Source of the DNA: Ecdyonurus torrentis
Taxonomy: Eukaryota; Arthropoda; Insecta; Ephemeroptera; Heptageniidae
Length of the DNA stretch: 64,000 bases
Direction: 5' to 3'
Assembly (NCBI GenBank): GCA_949318235.1
Contig: OX439131.1
Span: 17,125,272-17,189,271, forward strand
The notes under the pieces were generated by a model. That model did not search any database and was not told the origin of the DNA. It was given only the letters and a program-made list of their open reading frames with translations. Of this stretch, positions 44,472-56,989 are shown piece by piece. The translations under genes were made by a program, and so were the position numbers. Every line of letters begins with the position of its first letter. Positions within the stretch are counted from its first letter, which is position 1.

Positions 44472-45467
44472 TCAAAATTGTAATCCTATAAAAGGTCATA
44501 CAGCAATTCATTTGTATTCAAAAGAAATGTCATTTTCTTAAAGTAAAAATAAAATAAATGTTCATTGAATGAAGTTGACATGTTAAAACGTGTAAAGATT
44601 GGTATCTATAAGATGTATAGTGTGTACTTTAAGATGTGAGAAAAAGTATTACTGTTTGTATATATAAGGATGAGTGAACTTTTATAAGAGATGCAAAAGT
44701 TTAACATCACGAGGAACTTTGCCAAGAAAATATTTAATAGAACGGTATACCGCACTTCTTTGTGACAACCGCGACTTCGTAATAATTTTGAGACGCAGAG
44801 ATGAAATTTTTTTTTTAATAAAATCATACCTGGTATATTTTTATTGTGGTTTGTAAAAGAAAATATAATTAAAAATGAATTAAAAGTGCTTCTAAATTTT
44901 GTGGATTACAAATTTACGATGGATATGATTATTGCAGTTTGGGACATTTCCTATAAAATTGACCTGTAACCAAACTACATTATTTCCAAAGTTAAATCAT
45001 AATTATTAGGTTTTATGTTTTTTGTTACAGGTCCTCTGTGTCTTTATAACATCGTCTTGCAATGATGAATCAATTTAGTTTTGTTTTTATAACTAATAAT
45101 TTAGGAATGAAACCGCAGTCGCCCGCAGGTTCAAAGTGATCTGTTGATATTTCTATTCGTATAAAATCTGCAATTTCTTATAATTTGTTTACTTTATGTG
45201 TAGATACATATATTTTGACATTGTAGTTTGTATTGGAGAAAATATTATTTACAAATTTATGAAAATTTACCCAATTATATATAGCACTAAGAATGAGCAC
45301 AGCCATCGACTTAGAATCTACTGGTCTCCTTTCCATTACCTGCTCAGTATTTTGTAAGGATATACATTTTTTTAAGTCTTAATTCATAATTTGCTATACA
45401 TTTTATTTACAAGACATCTTTGTCATAGAATAATATTTAAATATTATGTATAGTTATACATATATAA

Positions 45468-45469
<2 letters not shown>
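44470..45469. other. AT-rich sequence, no gene seen
   Basis: A slightly GC-richer patch at about 44690-44800 is open on both strands but has no recognisable product. Confidence 0.45.

Positions 45470-45508
<39 letters not shown>
45470..45508. repeat. (TA)n microsatellite
   Basis: TA repeats of about 39 bp. Confidence 0.9.
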
Positions 45509-45513
<5 letters not shown>

Positions 45514-45926
45514 TTCATATATAGTTATACATTTTTAGCCTTAACTAACTTAACTCATACAAAATTGGTTAGAAATTTTGACTATACGGTGTCGGTTACC
45601 TTTTTTAACTTTTAAAAACAGCTCTGATGAAAATAGTGATAATAATAAATAAGATTATAATAAAGAATAATAATAGAGAAAATATAGAATAAATAAGTGC
45701 TGAATTACGTAAGGCAATTATGCATGTCAAAGATTTCATGTTTTAATAACTATAATGCACCTGTAAATGAAATTAAGGCTGATAATGAGCTCTTGTAGTT
45801 GGAAGATAAAGATTGAAAAGGAAGAAATAAATGTGTTTTTTCCACAGTTATAGTTGTCTCGTATTTCTGTTATGTAAAATTTTTGTAAGTCATTGCATTT
45901 TTAATTTTTGAAATGTTACTTTCACA

Positions 45927-46195
45927 CAGTCTTGGGGTGTTTGAATGTGACGTTGAACATTTTTCGAACTGCACACGAACTTGAAAAGTTCGTATGCGAG
46001 TTCGCTTGGATTTTTTAGAGGTGTTGGAGTTCGTGTTCAACGAACACTATTTTGCCTGCTGAGTGTTCGAAATTTCGAACACTAAATCGAACTCCATTAA
46101 AATTAAGTTTTAGGTGTTATAAGTTTTAAATTAATTAATAATTCAGTATGAAATTTTGGTGTATATGTAAAGAAAGTGATTTTCAGCCATTTCCA

Positions 46196-46233
<38 letters not shown>

Positions 46234-46455
46234 GCGTTAAAATAAAAAATAAAAACAAAAATGTTTGTTTGTTTTCATAGTATTTTTTTAAAAATAACAT
46301 ATTCGAACACTTACGAACAGTTCAATTGACCAGTTCGTGATGTGTACAACCTTGCAAAAAGTTTGAAATGTTCATGTTCGGTTCGTATTCGAAAGAATTG
46401 TAAGTGTTCGTGATCGGTTTGAGTTCGACTAAATTGGTGTTCGACCCCAACACTG
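45927..46455. mobile_element. Non-autonomous hAT-like element 2 with perfect 8-bp TSD
   Basis: 529 bp. Flanked by CTTTCACA on both sides (45919-45926 and 46456-46463). Ends are CAGTCTTGGGGT and the complement CAGTGTTGGGGT, a classic hAT-type terminus. Both subterminal regions are filled with GTTCGAAC-type words (GTTCG/CGAAC), as expected for repeated transposase-binding sites. The centre is AT-rich and includes (TA)n at 46199-46228. No transposase remains. Confidence 0.9.
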
Positions 46456-46463
46456 CTTTCACA

Positions 46464-46836
46464 AGGCCATAAATTTTACATTCATGTTCGTTTCAATACT
46501 TTCATTAATTCACTCTTATCTTATGGTCATTGGTCCTGAAATTTTTATTATATATAGATAGTTGTTACCATTTAATTATAGATGGAATAAAAAAGCAGGG
46601 GGTCATCTTTTGAATTTCATAAATACCTATAGCTTTCTACAACCCTTAAAACAATTGAAAGTACATTTATGTATACAGAACACGATGGTATCTGCTTATA
46701 CTTTATATTATTTATATTATTATACATTTCATTCTGTTGTTAGTTGTTACTAATTTCAGTAAATTTCATTTCATAAATCTTAAGGAAGTTATCACCATTT
46801 TTATGATATAGTTATTTAATATGTTTGAAAGTCAAA
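46464..46836. other. AT-rich sequence, no gene seen
   Basis: The frame at 46562-46753 is unrecognisable. Confidence 0.5.
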
Positions 46837-46859
46837 CTGAGAACTGAGAACTGAGAACT

Positions 46860-46944
<85 letters not shown>
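46837..46944. repeat. GAACTGA tandem passing into (GA)n
   Basis: GAGAACTGA-type units repeat three to four times (46837-46862) and then grade into about 80 bp of (GA)n, a visible transition from a longer unit to a dinucleotide. Confidence 0.9.
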
Positions 46945-46947
<3 letters not shown>

Positions 46948-48930
46948 CGTAAGATTTTAAACATAAAATCTATACATATTTTGCTTAAGACTTTATTGTA
47001 TACTCAAAAATATAATATATTAATGCAAGGCAAAATATAATATATACCTGAGCAAATAACTAAATTATAGTATACTATATATTAGATCCTTGTTAAATCT
47101 TACGAGCTATTGAGTCATCGTTATTGATTATTGCCTAAACAACCCGAGGGAAGGGCAAATCTTTCATACAAGAAACGTCATCTCAAATCAATTCAAATAA
47201 AGATTGTAATTTTCAAAATATAAAAAAAGGTAACTTATGAAGCACGCGCCGCCCAATTTAGCCTGAAAACAAATAAAAAATTATAATGACCTTTCCTTCA
47301 TGACCTTTAATACTCATTGTTATTGAAACAGTATATATATAAAGTTGTTTTGTTTGAAGAAAAAAAAAATAAGCAATAATCTTTATTACTCAATTTTACT
47401 TTTTAACTACTTCATTGTTTTAAAAAATTATATATTTGCAAAAGAAACAAAATGTTTTTTACAGCATAGCTATTTACAATATTTTTTAAACTTATTTTTA
47501 TGTAGATTTTTAAAATTTTAATGGGAATCTTTGAAATGTAATTAGTTGTTTGCATAGTGAAGCATTAAAAAAAAATATATTTTTTTTTATTTTTTACTTT
47601 GGCATAATTTATATATTATATAGAGTAGTGCTGAAATGATTTTGTATCACTTTAAATTTTTATTTTATATGCAATCTAATTGTATGGCCCAGGGTGCACT
47701 CTTTTGGAGAACGCTGGAGATTTCAACGAGCAAATATCAATTCGACCGTTCACAGTTTCCTCCTTTTTGCTAGTAAATATTACATATAGTGATATTTATT
47801 TCATCTATTTATTGGTGTTTTGATTTGTCCTTATATTTAAAGACGTTAAGTCAAATTTTAATAAATAAATGGTGTTTCTGCAAAATACATATAATGGTAC
47901 CCCAGCTCGATACCTGTAATTTGTTTAGCAGTTTAAAAGTTATATTTTATTTTAAAGCAAAAAAACGATCATATTTCCAAGAAATGTAACTTGTGGGTTC
48001 ATTTTTAAAATTAAATAGAATAGTAGAAACGCAAAATAATAAAAATGTTAACAGGCAAAATAGACTCGGTTGTAAATATATTTCACTATTTGGAATAAAA
48101 ATTTGTGATACAAATTCCTCTTATTGTAGTTTACAGAAACAGGAAATTGAAATATAATCTTTGAACGTAAATTTTTTAAGTTTATTTAAGGTTTTTGAAA
48201 CATTTCATTAATAGTTTTTATTATTTCGTGTCAATGAAGTAAGACTAAAAAGTAATTACTGACACCTGATTAATTAACACCTGATTATACGTAGTGGATT
48301 TTTGTATTTTAATTTTTTACTCACGTTACAATAACTATCCAAAATTAAGTAATTTATTAATTAAAGTAAGTAAGTAAATAAATTAAGTAAGTAATCACTA
48401 TAGGAATTAAATTGTGGTCTTTCTAGGAAAGAAATTTAAACTATATAAATAAAATGTTAATTTTATATGCTATAGAGATTGCAAATTATTAAGCATCGCA
48501 ACTTCTTAAGAAATTTAATTATAATTAATTATTTATAGCAATTGAGCTTCTTAATTTTAATTTTAAGAGCATAACAGGCTAAAAATGACTAAAGGCAAAA
48601 ATTATTTTACAATTTCCCAAGATTTTTGAGCAAAACTTTGCAACTCAAAAATCTTTGGAAATTTGCACATACATATATTTTGCAATGCAACATTTTGAAG
48701 TTCGTGCGTAATGATATATTCAGCTCAAATGATTGGAGTTGAATCTTATTTTTTTTTCATTTGTATGTGCACATCATATAATTATATAATATATTGGTGA
48801 CCAACCCTGAAAATTTTATCAGTCCCTATATTATCGAACTAACTAAGTACGTCTCGTCCTTTCAAAAATGTACTTTCATTGTTATTAAATAATGACAGAT
48901 GACAGTCATTTAATTTATCAGACAATATTA
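46945..48930. other. AT-rich sequence, no gene seen
   Basis: A short GC-rich word cluster (GCACGCGCCGCCC) at about 47242 and a GC-richer patch at 47688-47765. The frame at 47789-47989 is not recognisable. Confidence 0.45.
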
Positions 48931-48937
48931 TGCATTC

Positions 48938-49230
48938 ATATTAAAGTCGACGCCATCTTGGATCACTCAATAATATGGGTGACATAGGAAAATAACTAAT
49001 TTGGTCAGTGTAAAAACACTAATATGCAATATTTTTGAAAGCATTGATGCTGTAATTATGTTGAGTTAGTATCTTAAGTATATGTGAGGAAAAAAACAAT
49101 AACAAAAATTAACCAATTTCTCAAAGAACATTGCCTAAACGAAGTTTGTCCTATGCTGAGCAATGTTATTTATTACTCCAATATGGCCTCCAAGTGCATT
49201 AAATATGACGTCATGCGCATACACCCTATA
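48938..49230. mobile_element. Interspersed repeat family C, copy 2
   Basis: Resembles 15226-15548. The order is TTAAAGTCGACGCC, then GAAAGCATTGATGCTG, GTTTGTCCTATGCTGAGCAA, AAGTGCATTAAATATGACG and TACACCCTATA. The left end is eroded. It lacks the long A run of copy 1. The frame at 49084-49293 lies across it and is incidental. Confidence 0.6.
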
Positions 49231-49672
49231 GGGCAAAGTTTTAAAATATATGTAAGTAAGGGCTCGTTCTTTAACTTAAAGTGTAATTTTTAATTTATAT
49301 ATACTGAAACGATAATCTTGAGATATAAAGTTGAATGCCCTGTATTGGAAATACTAAATAATTAGATAAATTACTTGAAATTTTATCTATACAGTTTCAT
49401 TTATTTTTAAAATATGATTCAAACTCTTATATATTGGGGGAAAAATACAGAAAGACGAATGTTACGATTATTACTTTGCTAAAAAAATTTGAATATGAAA
49501 AAATATTGATAATAAAGAATTTCAAATACGTTGTTGCATTTTTGGGTTTATAAAACTCAAATTTGCTATAACGACTTCAATCAAGAATTAAGTAATCCTT
49601 CATTAAGTAATCAGGATAAATTTTCTAGTTCCTTAAAACAGTAAATTACAGCTCTGATATTAAAATTTAATC

Positions 49673-49755
49673 TTAAGAATATTAAGTAATTAGAGTACGA
49701 GAAGGAAATTAATAATTAATTTCCTTCTCGTACTCTAATTACTTAATATTCTTAA
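49673..49755. repeat. Perfect 83-nt palindrome
   Basis: Two 41-bp arms pair without a mismatch around a single central base at 49714. The outer sequence is TTAAGAATATTAAG and the inner part GAGAAGGAAATTAAT. The match stops exactly at the next base on each side. It would extrude a cruciform or fold as a tight RNA hairpin. No copy elsewhere in the window. Confidence 0.95.
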
Positions 49756-49759
49756 TTTT

Positions 49760-50884
49760 AATTACTGTAAAGATAATTTTACATTTTTCCAAGGAGATGC
49801 TTTCAGCCATTTTTTGGCCAAAGACGTTAATTGAGTAGCTAAATTTTTTAATCAAACGGTTTAAAATGTTAAAATCATGTAAGGATACTGTTTATTTATT
49901 TATTTTTTCTATTTTAAGTTAATTGGCGAACAATTTTGATTACAAGTGTCTGAGTAAGTCGTTTAGTGACACAGCTTTGCTTCAGTAAACTTTCAATATG
50001 GTATATTATGAACATGAACTGTAAACTAAAACTTTATTTTTTTTTTCGTAAATTAATTTGGAAAAGATTCGACAGCTTTTTAATAAATTATCACCACTAA
50101 TATCATCCATTTAATTTCTTCTATAAAATTATATTGAAAGTTACTACAGTTGAAATTTTTTACCTTTTACCTTTGTCAGTTTGTTCATGATTTGATTATT
50201 TATTATAGATAAAGACATGGATTTTCCTTATCATATCATATTCATCGTAAGGTTAATCAAGTAATTAAATAAAAAATAAATCAACACCTATAATGTTTTT
50301 CAAACTTATTTTGGTGAAAATTAAAAAAAAATGTATACCCTAACTCAAAATATAGCATAATATTTTTGAACAAGTTGTAAAAGTTATAGGTAAACCTTTG
50401 GGAAAATATTTAATTAATTGTCTTAAAAATGATAATGATTAAATTCAAACTTATAAGAAAGGAAAATACAAATAAAGAGTCGTAACTTCTCTAAATAATT
50501 CTATTCGATTAATTATTTAACAATTAACCTCATTAAACGTATACGAGAGACTGAAAGTTATCTTCAAGACAAATATTGAACTCATTCAATTTTCATACTG
50601 TAACTTCATCCACTTGAACTAATTTTTCTTCATCTATACCCTGAAATGGATATAGTTTTGAATTTAATGTTTTTAAATTTTAGCTCATTGAAATAAATTT
50701 AGCAGCTTTTTCTTTCTTGTTTTAATGGTGACTTAAATTCTTTGGCAAGTTCAACAACTATGACATACAGCTTTGTTTTCTTGATAACTGAAATATCTTA
50801 AATCTTAAAGAGACACCAACAACATCATCTGTGATGTTAAAGAAATGTCAACGTCTGTGTTTCTAAAAAATGTATAATCTCGTT
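49760..50884. other. AT-rich sequence, no gene seen
   Basis: Nothing recognisable before the LINE tail. Confidence 0.5.
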
Positions 50885-52263
50885 TAATAATAATAATAAT
50901 AATAATAATAAACTTTATTAAGGCGTTGTGAGGGCTTGACAGCCCTATTTTACAAAACCTTGACCAGATATTTAATTTATACAGAGGCTTATTAACAAAC
51001 GATAATATAATTTGTAAAGGCTACATTATTACAATAACAAAAAAAAATATATATCAGCACAGTTACACCTCACAATCGATTGAACTTATATATTTTGCAA
51101 CAATTATCGTTAATAATAAATACTAAAAAAAATAATAAATTTCATAATATTATTCACATTGTTATTTTTAAATAACTGCTATATAATTTCTAAATTAGAT
51201 AATACGTATACACTCAAATAAAATCGACACATTATTTTAACAATAACATTTAACCATAAATCACATTTATATTTGACATTTTAATATTATGAACACCAAA
51301 CTTTTCTAAAACAAAAATTAGAACGACCTGAACTTAATATTTAGCTTGCAAAAATAGCTTGAGCAAATCTTTCTCCACATATTCTTTGAAAATAGATACG
51401 GATGGGTTACTACGAATATTTTTTGCAAGTTTATCCCACAACCTGAAGCCTATAACTTTAAATGCATACTCAGGAGCATCCCGCCCAACAAAGGGAGCCT
51501 GTAGTGAAAAACAATCAGACCTAGTATTGCGCGCACTGACTCGATTTATTGGCGTAAACAAATTGTTGAGATAAACTGGCATGTATCCGTGTATAATTTT
51601 ATGAACTATTGACAGAATGTGAAGATTACGCCTTTCTTTAATTTTTAACATTAACATTTTGCTGTAATATGGTGTTATATGTTCGTTCCTTTTAACATTA
51701 AAAATATACCTAATTGCTTTGTTTTGCGCTCGTTGTAACCTTCCGAGCTGATATTCATTTATATTACAATAAACATAATCACTTTGGTCGATTAGTGGAA
51801 GAATAAGCGTTTTAACCAGTCTTATTCGTGTTTCAACTGGAGTTGAGGCACGAAATGGATATAATTGTTGTAATTTAAAATGCACTTTTTGACACACTGA
51901 GGAAACCTGTTTCGACCAATTAAGATTTTTATCAATGAACAGACCTAAATTTTTTACAAAATCACTATAATTTATACATATACCATTTATTTGAATTTTA
52001 GCGGGAGATTTAATTTTAGATAAATTGTAGTCTGAACCAATTATTATCGTTTGAGTTTTATCAGGATTAAGTTTGAGATTATGATTGCTAGACCAGATTG
52101 ATAATCTTTTTAAGTCCTCGTTGACATTTAACACTGCAGTTTCAATATCCTGAGGCTTACAATGAATATACAGTTGCAGATCATCTGCATATAGATGGTA
52201 CATGCAGTATTTAATAACTGAGCTAACATCAAATCGGGCATCATTTTTACTCTTAAATAAAGT
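50885..52263 (-). mobile_element. 5'-truncated non-LTR retrotransposon (LINE) 2, minus strand
   Basis: On the minus strand: the last third of a reverse-transcriptase ORF, a 3' UTR of about 420 bp, AATAAA (complement of 50914-50919) and a terminal (TTA)n tail (50885-50912). The layout matches LINE 1, but the tail is a trinucleotide and the proteins are clearly different, so it is a second family. The 5' end is lost near 52260, where an in-frame stop precedes the RT homology. No target duplication identified. Confidence 0.88.
51334..52263 (-). pseudogene. Reverse transcriptase fragment of a LINE (YADD motif)
   Basis: Open for about 309 codons; the first Met is at 52203 but homology starts earlier (FDVSSVIKYC before it). 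Seen in it: the catalytic YADDLQLY motif (YADD at 52180-52191), LKLNPDKTQTIIIG, then VKNLGLFIDKNLNWSKQ, a thumb-like RLQRAQNKAIRYIF, RRNLHILSIVHKIIHGYMP, and a C-terminal FRLWDKLAKNIRSNPSVSIF block before the stop at 51334. Endonuclease, ORF1 and the RT fingers are absent. The remaining frame is intact, so the insertion is probably not ancient. Confidence 0.9.
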
Positions 52264-52264
52264 T

Positions 52265-53555
52265 CAAATTTTGATGCACTTAAATGAGACTCTTCTTACG
52301 CTAATTTCACAATGAGACACTTATATGAGACACTAATGTCATTTTGAGCAAAATTATGGCATATTTTCATTATATAGAACAACAATAAAAATACATCGAT
52401 TTTTGCACCGCAAGATCTTACGTCCATTGCGAGTGCCACTGTTGAAGTCAATATAATTAAGCAAGGAAAAATATGACTTGCATTATCAATTTTAGTAGAA
52501 ATCTTTAAAAAATTTAAAAAATAAGAATTTGTATATAGTTGTGCACAACTTTTGGATATACAAATTTATAATAGCATTTTACAAATAATAATAATAAAAA
52601 AAAATTTAAATCATATTTTCAGGTTAATAAAAAATATGCATTAATTCCATTTGAAAATGTAAGTGTACATACACTGTGATATAAATTTTTACTTGATTGC
52701 TTTATGGCAATACTACGTATTGATATGGAGACTTTAATTAACGCAATTCTCCACATAAATACATAGTATTATCATAAGGGATCATGTACAGTAAAATTTT
52801 ATATCACAATATCCGTACAATTCTGTTGGCCTTATTGCATGCCAGAAAAAGAAAAGAAAAAAAAAACTGAAATTCTTACAATTTTATAAACTATCAGCAC
52901 GTCTTATATTTTACAAGTATGCCTTGTTGGATTCAAAAATATATAAGTTCAGTCAAAACTATATACAAAAGCTAAAAATGTTAAGAAGAGAAAAAATATA
53001 CTGAGATCTGAAAAACATCCGAATTGGAATTCAGTGCGGGGAGAATTAGAAAGTGAGCGCGAAATTTTTGCTCTTGTCTCCTTGGAATACAACAGAAAAC
53101 GATCAATCATTGTAAATATTATTTTTCATAACACTGAAGGACCAAATACTATATACAATCATGTCTAACAAAAAATATTATTTTTTATTGGTATGTTACA
53201 AGCCATGTTTAACAAAATAATTTATATTGGAAAAATATTTTTGATACTACCATTTAAATACACATTTATTCAAAAATAAATATAAATGTTATACTATACA
53301 TAACATATAAATATACATACTATTTACCTAAGTATAATGAATTGTATTATTTTACACATTGGGGATTTATTATAGTGCGGTTTTGTTATGTATACATAAA
53401 ATAAATTGTATAATATAAATATATATATATATATAAAAATTGTATATGTATATATGAATTCATATTTTTGGTTACGTCAATAAAACGAATTGAAGAGGTG
53501 TATAGGCATACTATTTGTGCCTAAAATATAATATCAAACCAAAGTGGGCAGGGTT
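52265..53555. other. AT-rich sequence, no gene seen
   Basis: Nothing recognisable. A short patch around 53030-53100 is somewhat less AT-rich. Confidence 0.5.
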
Positions 53556-53559
53556 TAAT

Positions 53560-53800
53560 GTAGAAAGCAATGGCGGACATCATATATGTTATAGCATGTG
53601 CAAATTTTTCAGCAACAATATAGTATATATGGTATCCATGGTAACATATCATATGATGCCTCCTCTTTTATGATACTGGACCAACCCCGTTTATATATAG
53701 GTAACTCCCACACACACCCCGCATCACCCCTCATACACCCCCCTCGCGAAATATAACGAGGCTACACCACACGCGTTATACACCACTAACAACACCAAAA
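53560..53800 (+). promoter_or_regulatory. Promoter-like island with TATA and an X-box-like palindrome
   Basis: Contains CAATGGCGGACAT (about 53568-53580), a near-palindrome GGTATCCATGGTAAC (53631-53645) that on the minus strand resembles an RFX X-box, TTTATATATAG (about 53690-53700), and then a C-rich, CpG-containing tract (CACACACCCCGCATCACCCC, CCCCCCTCGCGAAA, CACACGCGTTATAC). The combination looks like a core promoter, but no downstream gene is visible, so this is tentative. Confidence 0.25.
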
Positions 53801-54451
53801 AAAAGAGGGAGAGATATATATAAAAAAAAAGAGAAAGAGAGAGTGAGAGAGTGAAAAAAAAAAGATAAAATAATAATAATTATTATATACCTCATCACTC
53901 ATTAATTTCAAATGTTTTGTTAATAATTCTAAAATATATAAATTTTATATATACACAGAAAAATATTTTTTTTTTACTGTAATTAAACATATATAATTAA
54001 TTTTTTATATATAAAATTTGTATGATGATGATGAATTTAATAGAGTAATTTAGATATACTTTATTAGAATATTATTATTATTATTGCTTATTTATAAAAT
54101 GTAAAATTCTACATCAAAATATTTTCTACACACCATGATGATGTATAATCAAAGGTTATAAATTAAATTTTATTTATGCTGACACCAAATTATTTTATAA
54201 ACACGTTCATTTTCAAAATGTAATTTTATAGTTTTATGCAATGATTTCTCTATGATTATAATATTTATTATGTATTTTGCCTGAAAATTTTCCTATAATA
54301 TAATATTATATAGGAAAATTAAGTTATCATAATATATATAATAATATTAGTTTTTACAAGTAAATTCATTAATTTCATATTTTATGATGATGCAGGCTAT
54401 AGAGATGAAATTTATATAATGTTATCGTGATGCATGTGCTTATATGAAGTG

Positions 54452-54534
<83 letters not shown>

Positions 54535-55720
54535 CACACACAAAGTCGATAATATCCTCTTTTTCTTATACTTAACTTGCATTATTCCGCGAGAAAATAT
54601 TCTAAAAAGCACAAATTAATTGAATGCACATTGCACACATGGCTAGCACATTGCATATCACTGCATTATTATACAATTTTTTATGCATTTTTTTTAAATA
54701 GAATATAATATGTAAGGACTTAACAAAAATGACATTGATATATATAATGTGAAACTATATTCGATTAGGATTATAATTGAACAATTTTATACATATATTA
54801 TTTTATAAATTTACAAAATTTTATATAATTGAAAGTTATTTTCAAGTTATCGTGAAAATATCTGCTAATTATATTCATAATAGAAATAAAACCGGTCTTC
54901 AAGAAACTGCATACATTATTTCAAGAAGTACAAGGGATATATGTATACACAAAGGCAGAAATTATTTTCTTGCAGATATGAGTTTTGCAAGTCATGATAT
55001 TCAATAAGTCCCTCCTCCTCCTCTTCTTTTTCTTTTATAATTCAGAGCAGTACATCAGGTTTCTTCATTTTCTTAAATTTTTGGTTATAACATATTTCTG
55101 TAAAAATATATTGATGGGAAATGATGACAGCCATAACTGAAATCTCAAACTGCATGAAAAACTAGTCTATATATAAATTCTCTATTATTTAATATAAATG
55201 GTGAATATGGTATTGGTAAAAATTAATTCATATTTGAAGAAAAATGCACTAGTTTTTTTAATTACGTGGCTTTACAAAATGAAAATAACCTATAATTTCT
55301 TTTTGTCAGGTAAAACTGAAGAATTAAAACAAAAATCTTAATTTTCGCATGGTTACTCATTCAATACTAAAAGCTATACACATACATAAATTACATAAAT
55401 ATACATACCTATAAAATTGAAAGAACCAAGTTTCTTCTATCTTAATCTATTTTTGGGTGGAAAAAAGCTTTGATAAAATCATAAGAAATAAAATATATTT
55501 AATTTTACAAGCTAAATTTTGAGTACATAGCTTCATTTTTATAATAATATTTTAAAAATATTTAACTTTTTATCCAGGAATTTTTTTGGAATAATTTTAT
55601 AATTAAAAGCCATCAATGATGAGTGTATAAACTTGATGGTCTTTATTTTATTTGATATTTAATTTCCTTGAAAGAAACCTGGCCTCAAAACAAAACAGAC
55701 TGGACCATCATACATATACA
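53801..55720. other. AT-rich sequence, no gene seen
   Basis: Apart from the TA microsatellite inside it, nothing is recognised. The frame at 54777-55007 has no domain. Confidence 0.5.
54453..54526. repeat. (TA)n microsatellite
   Basis: TA repeats of about 74 bp. Confidence 0.95.
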
Positions 55721-55724
55721 TAAC

Positions 55725-55909
55725 ATGACCCTCAACCCTTCTGTACCTTGAAAAACTGGGGTTAAAAAACTGTAAAGTAGAAAAGTATTTTAATTCATGA
55801 CGTCACGAAATCCAGGACTGTACAATAGAAATTGTAGATCGCGTTGTCCACTTCACAAGTTGTCTCCACAGTTTTTTTAAGGTAGGGCTAGGGAAGGGTT
55901 AAGGGACAT
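55725..55909. mobile_element. Palindromic MITE-like element E
   Basis: The left end ATGACCCTCAACCCTT and the complement of the right end ATGTCCCTTAACCCTT match. Inverted similarity continues inward as TACCTTGAAAAACTG versus TACCTTAAAAAAACTG. It is 185 bp with one TGACGTCA site (55798-55805). No clear target duplication. No coding capacity. Confidence 0.65.
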
Positions 55910-56099
55910 AAAATGTGTATGTTTAATTTATCTCGTTTAATTGTATCTCCTGATTTATCATTGAGGTTGAAGGATTTTTTTATTTTTATTATTTTTTTTA
56001 TTCCAGAACCTCTTTAAACTATATTTTCAGATCTCATACACAGTGTCACATATTAGGGTCATTTTGCAGTCTGCACTTTTTTCGGACCAGAGTGATTAT

Positions 56100-56560
56100 A
56101 CAAAATTGACGTTTATGAAATGTCTCTCTTCAAAACTTTTGAAACAATTAGTTAAAACCACACATTACCATAAAACAAAAGCACCTCTCAAAATAATCTA
56201 TTTAGGACGTGAAGGAGCGCCAATCAAAGGAAGAAGGTGAAAAAGTGCGCAAAGTTAACACCCAATAGACAGGGTTGAGTTGCAGAGAAATTTTGAGCTA
56301 TAATTTTGGCATTTTAATGGGGGATTAATACATCATTTTGATTGTTGCTTTTCAAAATTTGATAAGCCTCTAATTTCCCCCGGAACTAAATCTCCAATTT
56401 TGTGCTAACTTTTCACTTTTTCCCCCCCTTCCTTATTCTTTTGGCTGATTTGTTTACGTCCTAAATTCATTTTGAAATTTGCTTTTATTTAATGTTGAGA
56501 ACGGTTTAACATAAGCTATAGAACTCTTATGGCGAAAATTTTCAAAAACGTTAATATAGC
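56100..56560. repeat. Diverged foldback repeat F
   Basis: A long imperfect inverted repeat centred near 56330. The left arm has TATTTAGGACGTGAAGGAG, GGTGAAAAAGTG and AAAGTTAACAC. The right arm has their complements GTGCTAACTTTTCACTTTTT and TTTACGTCCTAAATTCA. The outermost parts match weakly. It looks like an old palindromic transposon. The frame at 56043-56240 lies in its left arm and is not a gene. Confidence 0.55.
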
Positions 56561-56736
56561 ATTGTCACACGAAAAAGCATAAACTTCAAAATTATATTTG
56601 CCAAATAAGTAATGGCCCTTGTATCAATGATATGTTCTTAATAAGTGAAGTTTTCAACTAGTGTATAAAGTTTTTTATAACAAAAACTACAGAAAATATC
56701 AACGCGTTATTATTTTTTTTTTCTTAAGGTATCTTA

Positions 56737-56785
56737 AGTGGTAAAAATATCGCTGTCACAATAAAAACGCGATATTTTTACCACT
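56737..56785. repeat. Perfect 17-bp stem hairpin
   Basis: AGTGGTAAAAATATCGC (56737-56753) and its exact complement (56769-56785) flank a 15-base loop. It lies 200 bp right of repeat F and may be part of an adjoining repeat. Confidence 0.85.
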
Positions 56786-56989
56786 GTCTCTATTCCTTTA
56801 ACGCTACTTTACATTTTTGCTATTTTTTTAATTACATGATTAAATCTTCACCTATTAAATTGTATTGAGTTACTGTTTTCAGAAGCTTCCAAAATTGCTT
56901 TCTATAATGACGCTTTGTAAGTGACGCTAAAAATTACCGCACTCCTTACGTTAGCTCTCGCTTTTCTATTATACACCCAAAATAGATAA

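Noticed and set aside
44606..44856. Overlapping frames on both strands in a GC-richer patch
   Set aside because: Neither peptide is recognisable and overlap on both strands suggests chance.
51359..51574. Plus-strand frame inside LINE 2
   Set aside because: It is the antisense shadow of the reverse-transcriptase frame.
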